This document shows, one piece after another, positions 35,738-44,626 of a stretch of DNA of 64,000 nucleotides (its first letter is position 1; each line of letters begins with the position of its first letter). The notes beneath the pieces are model-generated. The model did no database searches. It was given only the letters and a program-made list of their open reading frames with translations, and had not been told where the DNA came from. The position numbers were made by a program, and so were the translations under genes. Origin of the DNA: Tunturibacter gelidoferens (GTDB taxonomy: Bacteria; Acidobacteriota; Terriglobia; Terriglobales; Acidobacteriaceae); assembly GCF_040358255.1 (NCBI RefSeq), contig NZ_CP132938.1, forward strand, positions 5,146,001 to 5,210,000, read 5' to 3'.

Positions 35738-35753
35738 AACTAATCCATTAGTT
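35738..35753. promoter_or_regulatory. BlaI-type operator candidate upstream of blaI
   Basis: AACTAAT-cc-ATTAGTT is a perfect 7-bp inverted repeat with a 2-bp spacer, in the promoter region of the blaI-M56 unit. The 6-bp core is repeated inside the start of htrA at 33844-33857. The rest of the 35672-36000 gap shows no gene. Confidence 0.6.
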
Positions 35754-36000
35754 AGCACAACAACCCCAAAAAAAATGCGCGCCTCTGGATACCCCTTGCT
35801 CGCGATAAAATCTACCCAGGCGTTGATCCGAATCAAGAAGACACAGCGCGATCGAAGCTCCCGTAGAAGGATGCTTCGCAAGCAGAGGCCCCACCTCCGT
35901 AAGAGCGCACACTAAAACGAATAAGCCCTCATTTGTTCGTCCGCGGCCAAACCAAAAATCCCTGTATAACTTGCATCCGGACCGTAGTATCGTCTTTGCC

Positions 36001-38058
36001 ATGGCTGCGGAAGACGCGAACGATCTGCGTAGAGCGCTCGAGAAGAACGAAATTATTCCGTACTTTCAACCGCTGGTGGAGCTTCGCACAGGCCTGCTCA
36101 GCGGATTCGAGGTCCTCGCGCGTTGGCAGCACCCCGTCCGCGGTCTCATCCCTCCCAACGACTTCATTCCCCTCGCCGAAGACACCGGACTCAACGGCCA
36201 ACTCACCGGCAACCTCCTCCGAGCCGTCTTCGCCGCCGCCAAAAACATCCCCGACCACCTCACCCTCTCGGTCAACATCTCCCTCACCCAGCTCACCGAC
36301 TTCTCCCTCCCCAAACACATCCGCTCCGCCGCCGAGCAAGCCAGCTTTCCCCTCAACCGTCTCATCCTCGAGATCACCGAAAGCGCTCTCGCCAGCAACA
36401 CAGAGCACGCCTACCGCATTGCCACCGAACTCAAAGAGCAAGGCTCCCGTCTCGCCCTCGACGACTTCGGCACCGGCTACTCCAGCCTCCGCCACCTCCA
36501 GTCACTTCCCTTCGACGAGCTCAAAATCGACGCCAGCTTCGTCCGTTCCATGGGCCACACCCGAGAGAGCCGCAAGATCGCCGCCGCCATCGTCGGCCTC
36601 GGCAACAGTCTCAGCCTCACCACGGTAGCCGAAGGCGTCGAAAGCCAAACCATAGCCGACATGCTCCTCTGGCTAGGTTGCGATCTCGGCCAGGGCTGGC
36701 TCTACGGTCGCCCCGTCCCGCCCGAACAACTCCCCGAGGTCCTCGCCGCCAGGCTCGACCCCGCTCCTCCCATCCCCGAGCCCCGCTCCCCCGCAGCCGA
36801 CTCCACCCTACCTCTGCGCCTCGAAGCTCTGCCCACCCAACGCCTCGCCCAGCTCAACGCCATCTACGATGGTGTCCCGGTCGGCCTCTGCTTCGTCGAT
36901 CGCAACCTGCGCTACGTCAGCGTCAACAAACGCCTCGCCGGAATGCATCACCTCCCCGTAGCCGCGCACCTCGGCCGTTATATCTCCGAGGTCATGCCAA
37001 CCGTCTTCCCCCTCTGCGAACCCTACCTCCTCCGCGCACTCAACGGCGAAGCCAGCAACGACCTCGAGATCTGCTACCCGGACCCCAATCCCCTCAACGA
37101 AAAGCGCACTCATCTCATCTCCTTCCACCCCGCCCGCGACGAGGCCGACGAGGTCATCGGAGTCTCCGTCTCCGTCGTCGATATCACCCGTCGCAAACAG
37201 GCCGAGCAGGCTCTCGCCGAAAGCGAAGACCACTACCGTCACACCGTCGAACTCAACCCCCAGGTTCCCTGGACCGCCGACCCCGACGGCATGATCCTCG
37301 ATGCCAGTCAAAGATGGGAGAGCCTCACCGGCCTTTCCGTTTCGGACTCTCTCGGAACCGGTTGGATCCGCGCCCTCCACCCCGACGACGTCAAACCAAC
37401 CTCCCGCATCTGGACGGAGTCCCTCCGCACCGGCCGCCCACTCGACGTTCAGTACCGCATCCATCGCGTCGATGGCGCCTGGCGATGGATGCGCGCTCGC
37501 GCAACTGCACGCCGCGGAAAGAACGGCAAAATCATCCGCTGGTACGGCACCGTCGAGGACATCAACGACCAGAGAAGTGCCGAGGAGGCCCTCCGCCGCA
37601 GCGAAGCTCGTCTCAAAGCGGTCTTCGACGCGGTTCCAGTAGGGATCGTCATCGCTGAAGCACCCGATGGCCGCGTCGTCATGAGCAATCCGCGAGCCGA
37701 GGAGATCCTTCGCAGCACCGAGGCCGCTCCAGCCATGATCGACGACTACTGCAAAGAGTCCATCTCGTTCACACCCGGACCCAACTCGGAAGCCACCCGG
37801 AATATCGATCAGGACCATGACCATCCGCTCGCCAAAGCCATCATGGGAGGAAAATCCATCGGCCCAACCGAGTACCTCCGCTTCCACAGCGACGGTTCAA
37901 GCGCCTGGATCAGCCTCACCGGCGCCCCCGTTCTCGACCCGGACGGCAAAGTCTCCGGCGGCGTCGTCGCCATCCAGGACATCGACGAAGACAAGCGCGA
38001 GATGCAGCGCCTCTCCGACCTCAACACCGTCCTCAAAATCAAACTCGAAACTCACTAA
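36001..38058 (+). CDS. Cyclic-di-GMP phosphodiesterase: EAL domain followed by PAS domains
   Basis: A 685-residue signalling protein. The EAL domain is at the N-terminus (about residues 12-250) and keeps the catalytic set: Glu37 in EVLAR, NIS, EITES, DDFGTGYSS, LKIDASFV, EGVE and QGWLYGRP, so it is probably active in hydrolysing cyclic di-GMP. Three PAS-type sensor domains follow (about 275-390, 400-530 and 540-680), the middle one PAS/PAC with WRWMRARATARRGKNGKIIRWYGTVEDI. An EAL domain before the PAS domains is the reverse of the usual order. No signal peptide or membrane helix is seen. The ATG at 36001 is used; a TTG at 35971 is the alternative. It is divergent from blaI. Confidence 0.92.
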   Translation: MAAEDANDLRRALEKNEIIPYFQPLVELRTGLLSGFEVLARWQHPVRGLIPPNDFIPLAEDTGLNGQLTGNLLRAVFAAAKNIPDHLTLSVNISLTQLTDFSLPKHIRSAAEQASFPLNRLILEITESALASNTEHAYRIATELKEQGSRLALDDFGTGYSSLRHLQSLPFDELKIDASFVRSMGHTRESRKIAAAIVGLGNSLSLTTVAEGVESQTIADMLLWLGCDLGQGWLYGRPVPPEQLPEVLAARLDPAPPIPEPRSPAADSTLPLRLEALPTQRLAQLNAIYDGVPVGLCFVDRNLRYVSVNKRLAGMHHLPVAAHLGRYISEVMPTVFPLCEPYLLRALNGEASNDLEICYPDPNPLNEKRTHLISFHPARDEADEVIGVSVSVVDITRRKQAEQALAESEDHYRHTVELNPQVPWTADPDGMILDASQRWESLTGLSVSDSLGTGWIRALHPDDVKPTSRIWTESLRTGRPLDVQYRIHRVDGAWRWMRARATARRGKNGKIIRWYGTVEDINDQRSAEEALRRSEARLKAVFDAVPVGIVIAEAPDGRVVMSNPRAEEILRSTEAAPAMIDDYCKESISFTPGPNSEATRNIDQDHDHPLAKAIMGGKSIGPTEYLRFHSDGSSAWISLTGAPVLDPDGKVSGGVVAIQDIDEDKREMQRLSDLNTVLKIKLETH

Positions 38059-38449
38059 TAAGCCACAACTCTTCCCAGCTATCTTTTGCACTTGCACCTG
38101 CTTTTATCTCGTCGTTGCTTGTTCTTTTGTTGTCATCCCGCAGGGATCTGCTTTTTTGTATTTTGCCTTTGCCTTTTGCTCGTTCTTCACCCCCCAAAAA
38201 AATGGTCATCTCGACCGGAGTCGCGGCGGTTTCATCGCGCGACGCAGTGGAGAGACCCCTGTATTTCGCCTTTGTTTGTCGTGGCAGTCATAGCAGCAAA
38301 AAGAAACGCAACGCTTTTGCGGTTGCCTGTCCTTTTGCTTGTCATTCCGCACCCTGAGCTTCGTCGAACGGGGGAGGAATCTGCGGTTGTCTCTTTTCTT
38401 CTGCGTGCAGAGCCATCCTCTCAAGCGAACCCTGCTAGCGTAGTACCAA
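38059..38449. other. Gene-free region with two kinds of dispersed repeat
   Basis: No gene is visible. A segment at about 38205-38265 beginning GGTCATCTCGACCGGAG and containing AGTGGAGAGACC has a relative at 53529-53590. The segment 38315-38432 is a copy of a second repeat listed separately, and ends 17 bp before eutB. Confidence 0.6.
38315..38432. repeat. Dispersed repeat family 2, copy 1
   Basis: This copy starts TTTGCGGTTGCCTGTCCTTT, continues with GTCATTCCGCA, GGAATCTGC and GCGTGC, and ends CAGAGCCATCCTCTCAAGCG followed by AACC. It matches 40490-40612 in the same orientation along most of its length, and shorter pieces of it occur at 51195-51350. Confidence 0.75.
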
Positions 38450-39844
38450 ATGGCCCACGCCCACACCATAGCGAGCGTCCGTTACACCTTCGACTCCCTC
38501 GCCGATCTCCTCGCCAAAGCCACCCCCGCCCGCTCGGGCGACGAACTCGCAGGCATCGCCGCCACCAGCGCCCAACAACGCGTAGCCGCGCAGCGCACCC
38601 TCGCCGATCTCCCCCTCACCCACCTTCTCAACGAACCCATCGTCCCCTACGAGACCGACGAGGTCACCCGCCTCATCCTCGACACCAGCCGCACTCCCGC
38701 CGCCATCGCCGCCTTCGCTCCCATCTCCAGCCTCACCGTAGGCGAGCTGCGCGACCATCTCCTCTCGGACGACGCCACTCCCGCCAGCCTCGCCGCTCTC
38801 GCGCCCGGCCTCACTCCGGAGATGGTCGCCGCCGTCTCCAAACTCATGCGCCTCCAGGACCTCATCCTCGCAGCCCGCAAAATAAATGTCGTTACCAAAT
38901 TTCGCACCACCGTAGGCCTTCCCGGCCGCCTCTCCACACGCCTCCAACCCAACCACCCGACAGACGATCCCGCAGGCATCGCCGCCTCCATCCTTGACGG
39001 CCTTCTCCTCGGCTCCGGCGACGCCGTCATCGGCATCAACCCCGTCTCCGACAGCGTTGCCACCCTCACCAACCTGCTCCACCTCGTCGATCACATCCGC
39101 CGCCGCTACGACATCCCCACCCAATCCTGCGTCCTCGCCCACCTCACCACCCAGATGCAGGCCATGCAGCAAGGCGCTCCGCTCGACCTCCTCTTCCAAT
39201 CCATCGGAGGGACCGAAGCCACTAACAAGAGCTTCGGCATCAACCTCGCCCTCCTCGAAGAAGCCCACCAACAAGCCCGCAGCCTCAACCGCGCACCAGA
39301 GAACCCCACCCCCAACATCATGTACTTCGAAACCGGCCAGGGCAGCAGCCTAAGCGCCAACGCCCATCATGGTGCCGGAGGTCAGGGTGGCGCCCGCGGC
39401 CAGGGTATCGACCAGCAAACCCTCGAAGCCCGCGCCTACGCCGTAGCCCGCCACTTCAACCCAATGCTCGTCAACACCGTCGTCGGTTTCATCGGCCCCG
39501 AGTATCTCTACGACGGCAAGCAGATCCTCCGCGCCAGCCTCGAAGACCACTTCTGCGGCAAACTCCTCGGCCTCCCCATGGGCTGCGACATCTGCTACAC
39601 CAACCACGCCGAAGCCGACCAGGACGACATGGACGTCCTCCTCACCATGCTCGGCGCCGCAGGCGTCAACTACATCATGGGCGTCCCCGGAGCCGACGAC
39701 ATCATGCTCCACTACCAGAGCACATCCTTCCACGACGCCCTCTACCTCCGCCGCCTCCTCAACCTCCGCCCAGCCCCCGAGTTCGAATCCTGGCTCAACA
39801 CCACCGCCCCCCACCGCCTTCACCTGCCGGCCATGCTCCCCTAG
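38450..39844 (+). CDS. eutB: Ethanolamine ammonia-lyase large subunit
   Basis: A 464-residue protein of the EutB family, the catalytic TIM-barrel subunit of adenosylcobalamin-dependent ethanolamine ammonia-lyase (ethanolamine to acetaldehyde and ammonia). Typical blocks are SLTVGELRDHLLSDD, GLPGRLSTRLQPNHPTDDPAGI, GLLLGSGDAVIGINPVSDS, MYFETGQGSSLSANAHHGAGGQ, LEARAYAVARHFNPMLVNTVVGFIGPEYLYDG and LPMGCDICYTNHAEADQDD. Length is as expected. No strong ribosome site precedes the ATG. The small-subunit gene eutC lies 3.9 kb further on, separated by three minus-strand genes. No microcompartment genes are present, so ethanolamine is probably used only as nitrogen or carbon source without a shell. Confidence 0.96.
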   Translation: MAHAHTIASVRYTFDSLADLLAKATPARSGDELAGIAATSAQQRVAAQRTLADLPLTHLLNEPIVPYETDEVTRLILDTSRTPAAIAAFAPISSLTVGELRDHLLSDDATPASLAALAPGLTPEMVAAVSKLMRLQDLILAARKINVVTKFRTTVGLPGRLSTRLQPNHPTDDPAGIAASILDGLLLGSGDAVIGINPVSDSVATLTNLLHLVDHIRRRYDIPTQSCVLAHLTTQMQAMQQGAPLDLLFQSIGGTEATNKSFGINLALLEEAHQQARSLNRAPENPTPNIMYFETGQGSSLSANAHHGAGGQGGARGQGIDQQTLEARAYAVARHFNPMLVNTVVGFIGPEYLYDGKQILRASLEDHFCGKLLGLPMGCDICYTNHAEADQDDMDVLLTMLGAAGVNYIMGVPGADDIMLHYQSTSFHDALYLRRLLNLRPAPEFESWLNTTAPHRLHLPAMLP

Positions 39845-39873
39845 ACGCACTACCCGCTTGTCGCCACGCGAAG

Positions 39874-40440
39874 CTATGGCAACTCAGACGGAACGCGCTC
39901 CCAAACTAGACTCCGTTTGTGAACTTCTCCCATCTCATGAATCCCTTTTGCGACCAATATCAGCCGGCTACCATCCAGGGAAAAGTTCCGGACACCCTCC
40001 GTGCCCCGCTCGGCTGGATATAGTGATTGTTTGATGTGGTGGGTCACTGTGGAGTTTGACTGGTCTACAGTCCAGGTACCGCAATACGCATAGTAACCGT
40101 CAACCAGATTAGCCTTTTCAGACGGCGCCGCCGCCAGCAACCCCTCGCGAGAGCTACTGCTAGACAAAGTTGGTTTTGGGTCCGAAACAATCTGCACGCT
40201 CATCCAACCGCTGCGGTCGTAGATCAACACTCCTTCCGGATGTCGGCCGTAGAACGGATAGATGACTTCGCCGTTCGGGCGAACCGTCTCAACGCTGACG
40301 AGCCGCCATGTGCCAACTAATTTGTCCGTTACGGTGGTGACGCCTTGCTCCTCTGTGGCCGGATGGGTCGATCGGGCGTAACCCGTTAGACTAGCGGCCA
40401 CCGCGAAACAGCAACCGATTGAGGCAAGAAACGATCGCAT
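39874..40440 (-). CDS. Exported lipocalin-like domain protein
   Basis: A 188-residue protein with a signal peptide (residues 1-22, MRSFLASIGCCFAVAASLTG). The mature part begins with the lipocalin-like motif KLVGTWRLVSVETVRPNGEVIYPFYG, then GVLIYDRSGWMSVQIV, YYAYCGTWTVDQ and RNFSLDGSRLILVA, matching the small bacterial lipocalin-like family (Lipocalin_5) of unknown ligand. Start ATG 40440 has GGAGG 6 bases upstream. A longer in-frame extension runs through the dispersed repeat at 40490-40612 and is not real coding sequence. It is the last of three minus-strand genes lying between eutB and eutC. Confidence 0.84.
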   Translation of the reverse strand: MRSFLASIGCCFAVAASLTGYARSTHPATEEQGVTTVTDKLVGTWRLVSVETVRPNGEVIYPFYGRHPEGVLIYDRSGWMSVQIVSDPKPTLSSSSSREGLLAAAPSEKANLVDGYYAYCGTWTVDQSNSTVTHHIKQSLYPAERGTEGVRNFSLDGSRLILVAKGIHEMGEVHKRSLVWERVPSELP

Positions 40441-40489
40441 AAGTTCCTCCGTTGAAGAGTACTGCGGAACCACAACATCTGCATTTTGA

Positions 40490-40612
40490 TGTTGCGGTTG
40501 CCTGTTCTTTTGTTCGTCATTCCGCAGCGCAGCGAAGGAATCTGCTGTTGTTCTTTCCTTTGCGTGCACATGCCTCGACCGCCCTGCGCAGAGCCATCCT
40601 CTCAAGCGAACC
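40490..40612. repeat. Dispersed repeat family 2, copy 2
   Basis: It contains GCGGTTGCCTGTTCTTTTG, GTCATTCCGCAG, GGAATCTGC, CTTTGCGTGCA and the end GCAGAGCCATCCTCTCAAGC. It is in the same orientation as copy 1, about 2.2 kb away; eutB and the lipocalin-like gene lie between the copies. Confidence 0.75.
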
Positions 40613-40654
40613 AAGGGCCAGCCTCAAGTCAGAAGCGTCTCAAACACGGCCCAT

Positions 40655-41659
40655 TCAACACTTCTTCCCACCCTTGTGCGTCTCCAACCCCAGATCCTCA
40701 GCAACATTCGGATCGTACTGCTCCAACTCAGCCAGCAGTCCCTCATCGCTCAAGTCCAACTTCTTCGAGTTCTCCCAGTCATACCGGACGGTCTTGAGTA
40801 AACGATCAAGGATGTGATCATCCCTCACCTCGATCGCCAGCTCCCGCCGGCTATCAAAGCTCCCCGGAGCAAGATTGATCGACCCAATGATCGCCCGCGC
40901 ATCATCGGCCAGCAGCAGCTTCGCATGCAGCTTGATGTGCTTCAGCTTGTGAATCTTCACGCCGATATCTTCGAGCACCCTCAGCCCGCTCACACCCTCA
41001 ATCAGCTTGTCTTTCTTCAGCTTATGCGGAGGCCGCGCCATAATATGGACCTTCACCCCCCGCTGATTCGCCCTTACCAGGTGTTCAATGATCGTCGGGT
41101 CCTGGTACCGCTCATTCTGCAGCCACAGCGACTCCTTCGCCTCATCGATCAGCTGCCCCAGCCGCTGCCTCCCATTGCCGATACACCAGATCAGATGCGA
41201 GTGATCCCCCGCCTTGAAGTCCTCCCGCTTCCAGTCCGCGTCGAAGCACTCCATCACCTCTTCGACCTCGTGCTTATGCGTCGTCACAATCGCATAGTCC
41301 CGCGTCTCGGTAAGATTCTTCGTCTCCCAGTTCAGCGACTCGACAAACGCCATCCTGTCATCGATCACCATCGACTTCTCATGCGTCAGGTCAAAGCAAG
41401 GATTGCTGTCCAACACCTCGATCCCCGCGTCCGTCAACGCAATCCGCGACTCGCCGTTCTCCTTCTCCCCATCCCGCCGCTCCGGGTTCAGCATCACCCG
41501 CACCTTCACCCCGCGCTGATGCGCCTCCATCACCGCCTGCAGCAAAGTCGGATCCGAAAATACAAACATCTTTACCCGGATCGAATCCTTCGCACCATGA
41601 ATGGCGTCCAAAATCGGCTGAGCGGAGTCGTCAGGCAAAACAATCACAGAGCGCGACAT
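40655..41659 (-). CDS. Phospholipase D-like (cardiolipin synthase-type) protein
   Basis: A 334-residue protein with two PLD catalytic motifs: HEKSMVID (His93, Lys95, Asp100) and HAKLLLAD (His245, Lys247, Asp252). Each is followed by the usual downstream strand (FVESLNWETKN and GSINLAPGSFDSRRE). The two-domain layout is that of phosphatidyltransferases and related nucleases. There is no signal peptide or membrane helix, which differs from classical cardiolipin synthases and leaves a soluble hydrolase or nuclease possible. Start ATG 41659 has GGAAGAG 5 bases upstream. It lies downstream of the ABC exporter on the same strand with 84 bp between. Confidence 0.88.
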   Translation of the reverse strand: MSRSVIVLPDDSAQPILDAIHGAKDSIRVKMFVFSDPTLLQAVMEAHQRGVKVRVMLNPERRDGEKENGESRIALTDAGIEVLDSNPCFDLTHEKSMVIDDRMAFVESLNWETKNLTETRDYAIVTTHKHEVEEVMECFDADWKREDFKAGDHSHLIWCIGNGRQRLGQLIDEAKESLWLQNERYQDPTIIEHLVRANQRGVKVHIMARPPHKLKKDKLIEGVSGLRVLEDIGVKIHKLKHIKLHAKLLLADDARAIIGSINLAPGSFDSRRELAIEVRDDHILDRLLKTVRYDWENSKKLDLSDEGLLAELEQYDPNVAEDLGLETHKGGKKC

Positions 41660-41743
41660 AATCTCTTCCTTCAACCACTGATCTCAAGAACCGGCGTTGA
41701 TATCTTCTACAGCCTTTCCCGGCTCAACACAACTCCAGCTCCT

Positions 41744-43534
41744 CTACGCCATCACCTTATCCAACCCCGCGTCGAACTGCGTACGATGCAGCGCCGCATA
41801 GATTCCATTCACCGCCATCAGCTCCTCATGCGTCCCATTCTCCGCCACAACCCCGCCGTTGATCACAATAATCTGATTCGCATCCCGGATCGTGCTCAAT
41901 CGATGGGCAATCGCAATCACTGTCCGCCCCTTCATCAGCTTTTCCAGCGCATCGATCACCAGCTTCTCCGACTCGCTATCGAGCGCCGCTGTGGGCTCAT
42001 CCAGCAGCAGAATCGGGCTGTTCCGAACCATCACCCGCGCAATCCCAATCCTCTGCCTCTGCCCACCCGACAGCGTCGATCCCCGCTCCCCCACCATCGT
42101 CTCGTACCCCAGCGGCATCTTCATAATGAACTCATCCGCATTCGCCAGCTTCGCCGCCGCAACCACCTCATCCTTCGTAGCCGACGGCCGTCCAAACGCA
42201 ATATTCTCCAGAATCGTCCCGCGAAACAGCACCGTATCCTGCAGCACATATCCAATCTTGCATCGCAGCGACTTCAGCTTATAGTCCCGCACATCTTCGC
42301 CGTCGATCTTCACCGTTCCCGACTGCACATCGTAGAACCGCGGAATCAAACTCACCACCGTAGACTTCCCGCTCCCCGTCGGCCCCACGATTCCCACAAA
42401 CTGACCCGCCCCAATCTTGAAGCTCACATCCGTCAAAATCGGAGACGCCGCATCATACCCAAACGCCGCATGTTCAAACTCGATCGCCCCCGCGACCGTA
42501 CCCGGCGCAAACCCATCCGCCTTCTCCGGAATCACCGTATCCGTCTCCAGAATCTCGCGAACCCGCTCCGCCCCCACCGCCGCCTGCGCCACAGCATTCG
42601 TCGTCGTCGCCAGATCCTTCACCGGCTTGAAGAACTTCGCCAGGTAAGCCAGATACACCGTCAGCTCTCCCACTGTCATCGTCTTCGCCAGAATCAGTGC
42701 CGCCCCACGCCACAACACCACCGCCGTGCACAGCGCCACCGTAATCGTCACCACCGGCGACAACAGCGCCTTCACGCTCCTCGCCTTCAACGCCGCGCTC
42801 ACCGTCGCCTCGCTCACCAGCTGCAACTGCGCCTGCTCCGTCTCCTCCTGCCCAAACGCCTTCACCGCCTGGATCGACTCCAGCCCCTGCTGCACCACCG
42901 CAACAATCTCGCTCTGCTCCTTGCGAACCTCATGCGTCGCCTTCTTCACCGCCTTCTTGAAACGCGAAACAAACAGCAGCAGAAACGGCGTCACTCCAAC
43001 TGCAATCAGCGTGAAGTCCCAGTTCAACCAGAACATCAACCCCAGCATGCAGACGATCGTCAGCAGATCCACCAGAATATTCAAAGTCGAAGACGAAGCG
43101 AACCCCTGGATCGTCTGGATATCTGCAGTAATCGTGCTCAGAATCGTTCCCGTCGCATGCGTGTTGTAGTACCCCAGCGAAAGCCGCTGCAGATGCTCAT
43201 ACATCTTCATGCGCAGGTCATGCGCCACCCACTGCCCCACGCTCTCCGTGTAATAGTTGTCAATATAAGAAGCGATTGCGCCAAGCAGCGAGATCAACAC
43301 AAACGCCAACGCCGCCAGCTCCGCTATATGCATCCTTGATTCATGTTCCAGCAACAGCCCAACCAGCCGATGCAGCCATGGAACCATCTTGTGGTCGCCA
43401 ACCACATTATCCAGAATGATCTTCAACGGCCACGGCGTCGCCAGGCTCATCACCGTCTCGACCAGCATGGCGACAAAAATCCCCACCAGCGTGCCGCGAT
43501 AAGGCCGAATTAGACTTCCAATAAACCGCAACAT
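41744..43534 (-). CDS. ABC exporter, fused membrane and ATPase domains (MsbA-like)
   Basis: A 596-residue half-transporter. Six transmembrane helices in the first 310 residues start with MLRFIGSLIRPYRGTLVGIF. The ATPase domain has Walker A GPTGSGKST, the Q-loop in IGYVLQD, signature LSGGQ (GSTLSGGQRQRIGIARVM), Walker B ILLLDEPTAALD and the H-loop AHRLST, so it should be active as a homodimer exporting lipid or a drug-like compound. The ATG at 43534 is used; an ATG at 43561 would add nine residues, and ribosome sites do not decide. It is first in the three-gene minus-strand group between eutB and eutC. Confidence 0.93.
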   Translation of the reverse strand: MLRFIGSLIRPYRGTLVGIFVAMLVETVMSLATPWPLKIILDNVVGDHKMVPWLHRLVGLLLEHESRMHIAELAALAFVLISLLGAIASYIDNYYTESVGQWVAHDLRMKMYEHLQRLSLGYYNTHATGTILSTITADIQTIQGFASSSTLNILVDLLTIVCMLGLMFWLNWDFTLIAVGVTPFLLLFVSRFKKAVKKATHEVRKEQSEIVAVVQQGLESIQAVKAFGQEETEQAQLQLVSEATVSAALKARSVKALLSPVVTITVALCTAVVLWRGAALILAKTMTVGELTVYLAYLAKFFKPVKDLATTTNAVAQAAVGAERVREILETDTVIPEKADGFAPGTVAGAIEFEHAAFGYDAASPILTDVSFKIGAGQFVGIVGPTGSGKSTVVSLIPRFYDVQSGTVKIDGEDVRDYKLKSLRCKIGYVLQDTVLFRGTILENIAFGRPSATKDEVVAAAKLANADEFIMKMPLGYETMVGERGSTLSGGQRQRIGIARVMVRNSPILLLDEPTAALDSESEKLVIDALEKLMKGRTVIAIAHRLSTIRDANQIIVINGGVVAENGTHEELMAVNGIYAALHRTQFDAGLDKVMA

Positions 43535-43718
43535 AGAGAGAGCCCTGGTAAAACATGACACCCCGTGCAGAATCGCAGGTCCAACTGATAGATTCGGTCT
43601 TCAAGTAGAAATTAACACCATCTCACCAACAAGCTCCGTTTCACGCAACTAGCTCCTACAGGACTCCAGCTCATTCCGTACACTGGCTATCATCGTCTCC
43701 CGAACGTCCCAGACCGAC

Positions 43719-44501
43719 ATGCCTGAACACGAGATAAAGATAGACCATTCTCAATCCGCCACCCCAGCGAGTACAACGACTCCCTCGCTACGCAACTACA
43801 CGCCAGCTCGAGTCTCCCTCCGCCGCACCGGCGTAAGTCTCACCACCACAGAGATCCTCGACTTCCAACTCGCCCACGCCCAGGCCCGCGACGCCGTCCA
43901 CGCCGCACTCGACACCGAACATCTCATCCGCCGCCTACGCACCGAGATCCCCTCCCTGCCCACCCCAATCCTGGCCGTTGCCAGCGCCGCCCCAGACCGC
44001 GCCTCCTACCTCCGCCGTCCCGACCTCGGCCGAACCCTCGCTCCCGCCTCCGCCGCTCTCCTCCATCCATCCCCGTGCGACATAGTGATCGTCATCGCCG
44101 ACGGCCTCTCCGCCACAGCAATAGAGCACCACGCCATCCCCCTGCTCGCCGCGCTCCTTCCCACGCTTCCGCATACTCTCGGCCCAATTTGCATCGCCAC
44201 CCAGGCCCGCGTCGCCATCGCCGACCAAATCGGCTCTCTCCTCCACGCCCGCCTCTCAGTGATCCTAATCGGCGAGCGCCCCGGCCTCAGCTCCCCCGAC
44301 TCCCTCGGCGCCTACATCACCTGGAACCCAGCCCCAGGCCGCACCGACGCCGACCGCAACTGCATCTCGAACATCCGCACCGCCGGCCTCGACTACATCA
44401 CCGCCGCCGCCCGCATCGCCTTCTACTGCACCGAAGCCCAGCGACTCCAACTCACCGGCACCGCCCTGAAAGAGATCACCCATCCCCAACTGAAATCCTA
44501 A
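43719..44501 (+). CDS. eutC: Ethanolamine ammonia-lyase small subunit
   Basis: A 260-residue protein of the EutC family, which binds cobalamin with EutB. Recognised blocks are TPARVSLRRTGVSLTTTEILDFQLAHAQARDAVH, DIVIVIADGLSATAIEHHAIPLL, LSVILIGERPGLSSPDSLGAYITW and DADRNCISNIRTAGLDY. The first 25 residues are poorly conserved. The gene stands 3.9 kb downstream of eutB on the same strand, with three opposite-strand genes between, whereas eutBC are adjacent in nearly all genomes I know of. It must therefore have its own promoter, although the window shows none clearly. A copy of the multi-hairpin repeat follows its stop. Confidence 0.95.
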   Translation: MPEHEIKIDHSQSATPASTTTPSLRNYTPARVSLRRTGVSLTTTEILDFQLAHAQARDAVHAALDTEHLIRRLRTEIPSLPTPILAVASAAPDRASYLRRPDLGRTLAPASAALLHPSPCDIVIVIADGLSATAIEHHAIPLLAALLPTLPHTLGPICIATQARVAIADQIGSLLHARLSVILIGERPGLSSPDSLGAYITWNPAPGRTDADRNCISNIRTAGLDYITAAARIAFYCTEAQRLQLTGTALKEITHPQLKS

Positions 44502-44525
44502 AGAGCATCAGTGTAGCCCTCTCAT

Positions 44526-44608
44526 CCCGACCAGCGGGAAGGATCACGACAAGGTATACACGTCACGAAGTGACCGCCTCCGGCGCAGGGAGCCCGTCCG
44601 CCAGGACA
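44526..44608 (+). repeat. Multi-hairpin intergenic repeat, copy C
   Basis: It begins CCCGACCAGCGGGAAGGA, then GTATACACGTCAC-gaa-GTGAC, a stem CTCC/GGAG with a seven-base loop, and GTCC-gcca-GGAC. It fills most of the gap between the converging eutC and receptor genes and starts 25 bp after the eutC stop. Confidence 0.8.
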
Positions 44609-44626
44609 GCCCTCTCCAAACAGGAC

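Noticed and set aside
36123..37658. Arg/Pro-rich reading frame of 511 codons overlapping the EAL/PAS gene
   Set aside because: It is a frame-shifted shadow of a gene with intact EAL motifs, and its composition is not protein-like.
40814..43339. Long Arg/His-rich reading frame on the plus strand
   Set aside because: It is the antisense of the phospholipase D-like and ABC exporter genes. Composition is unlike any protein, and the minus-strand products have full catalytic motifs.
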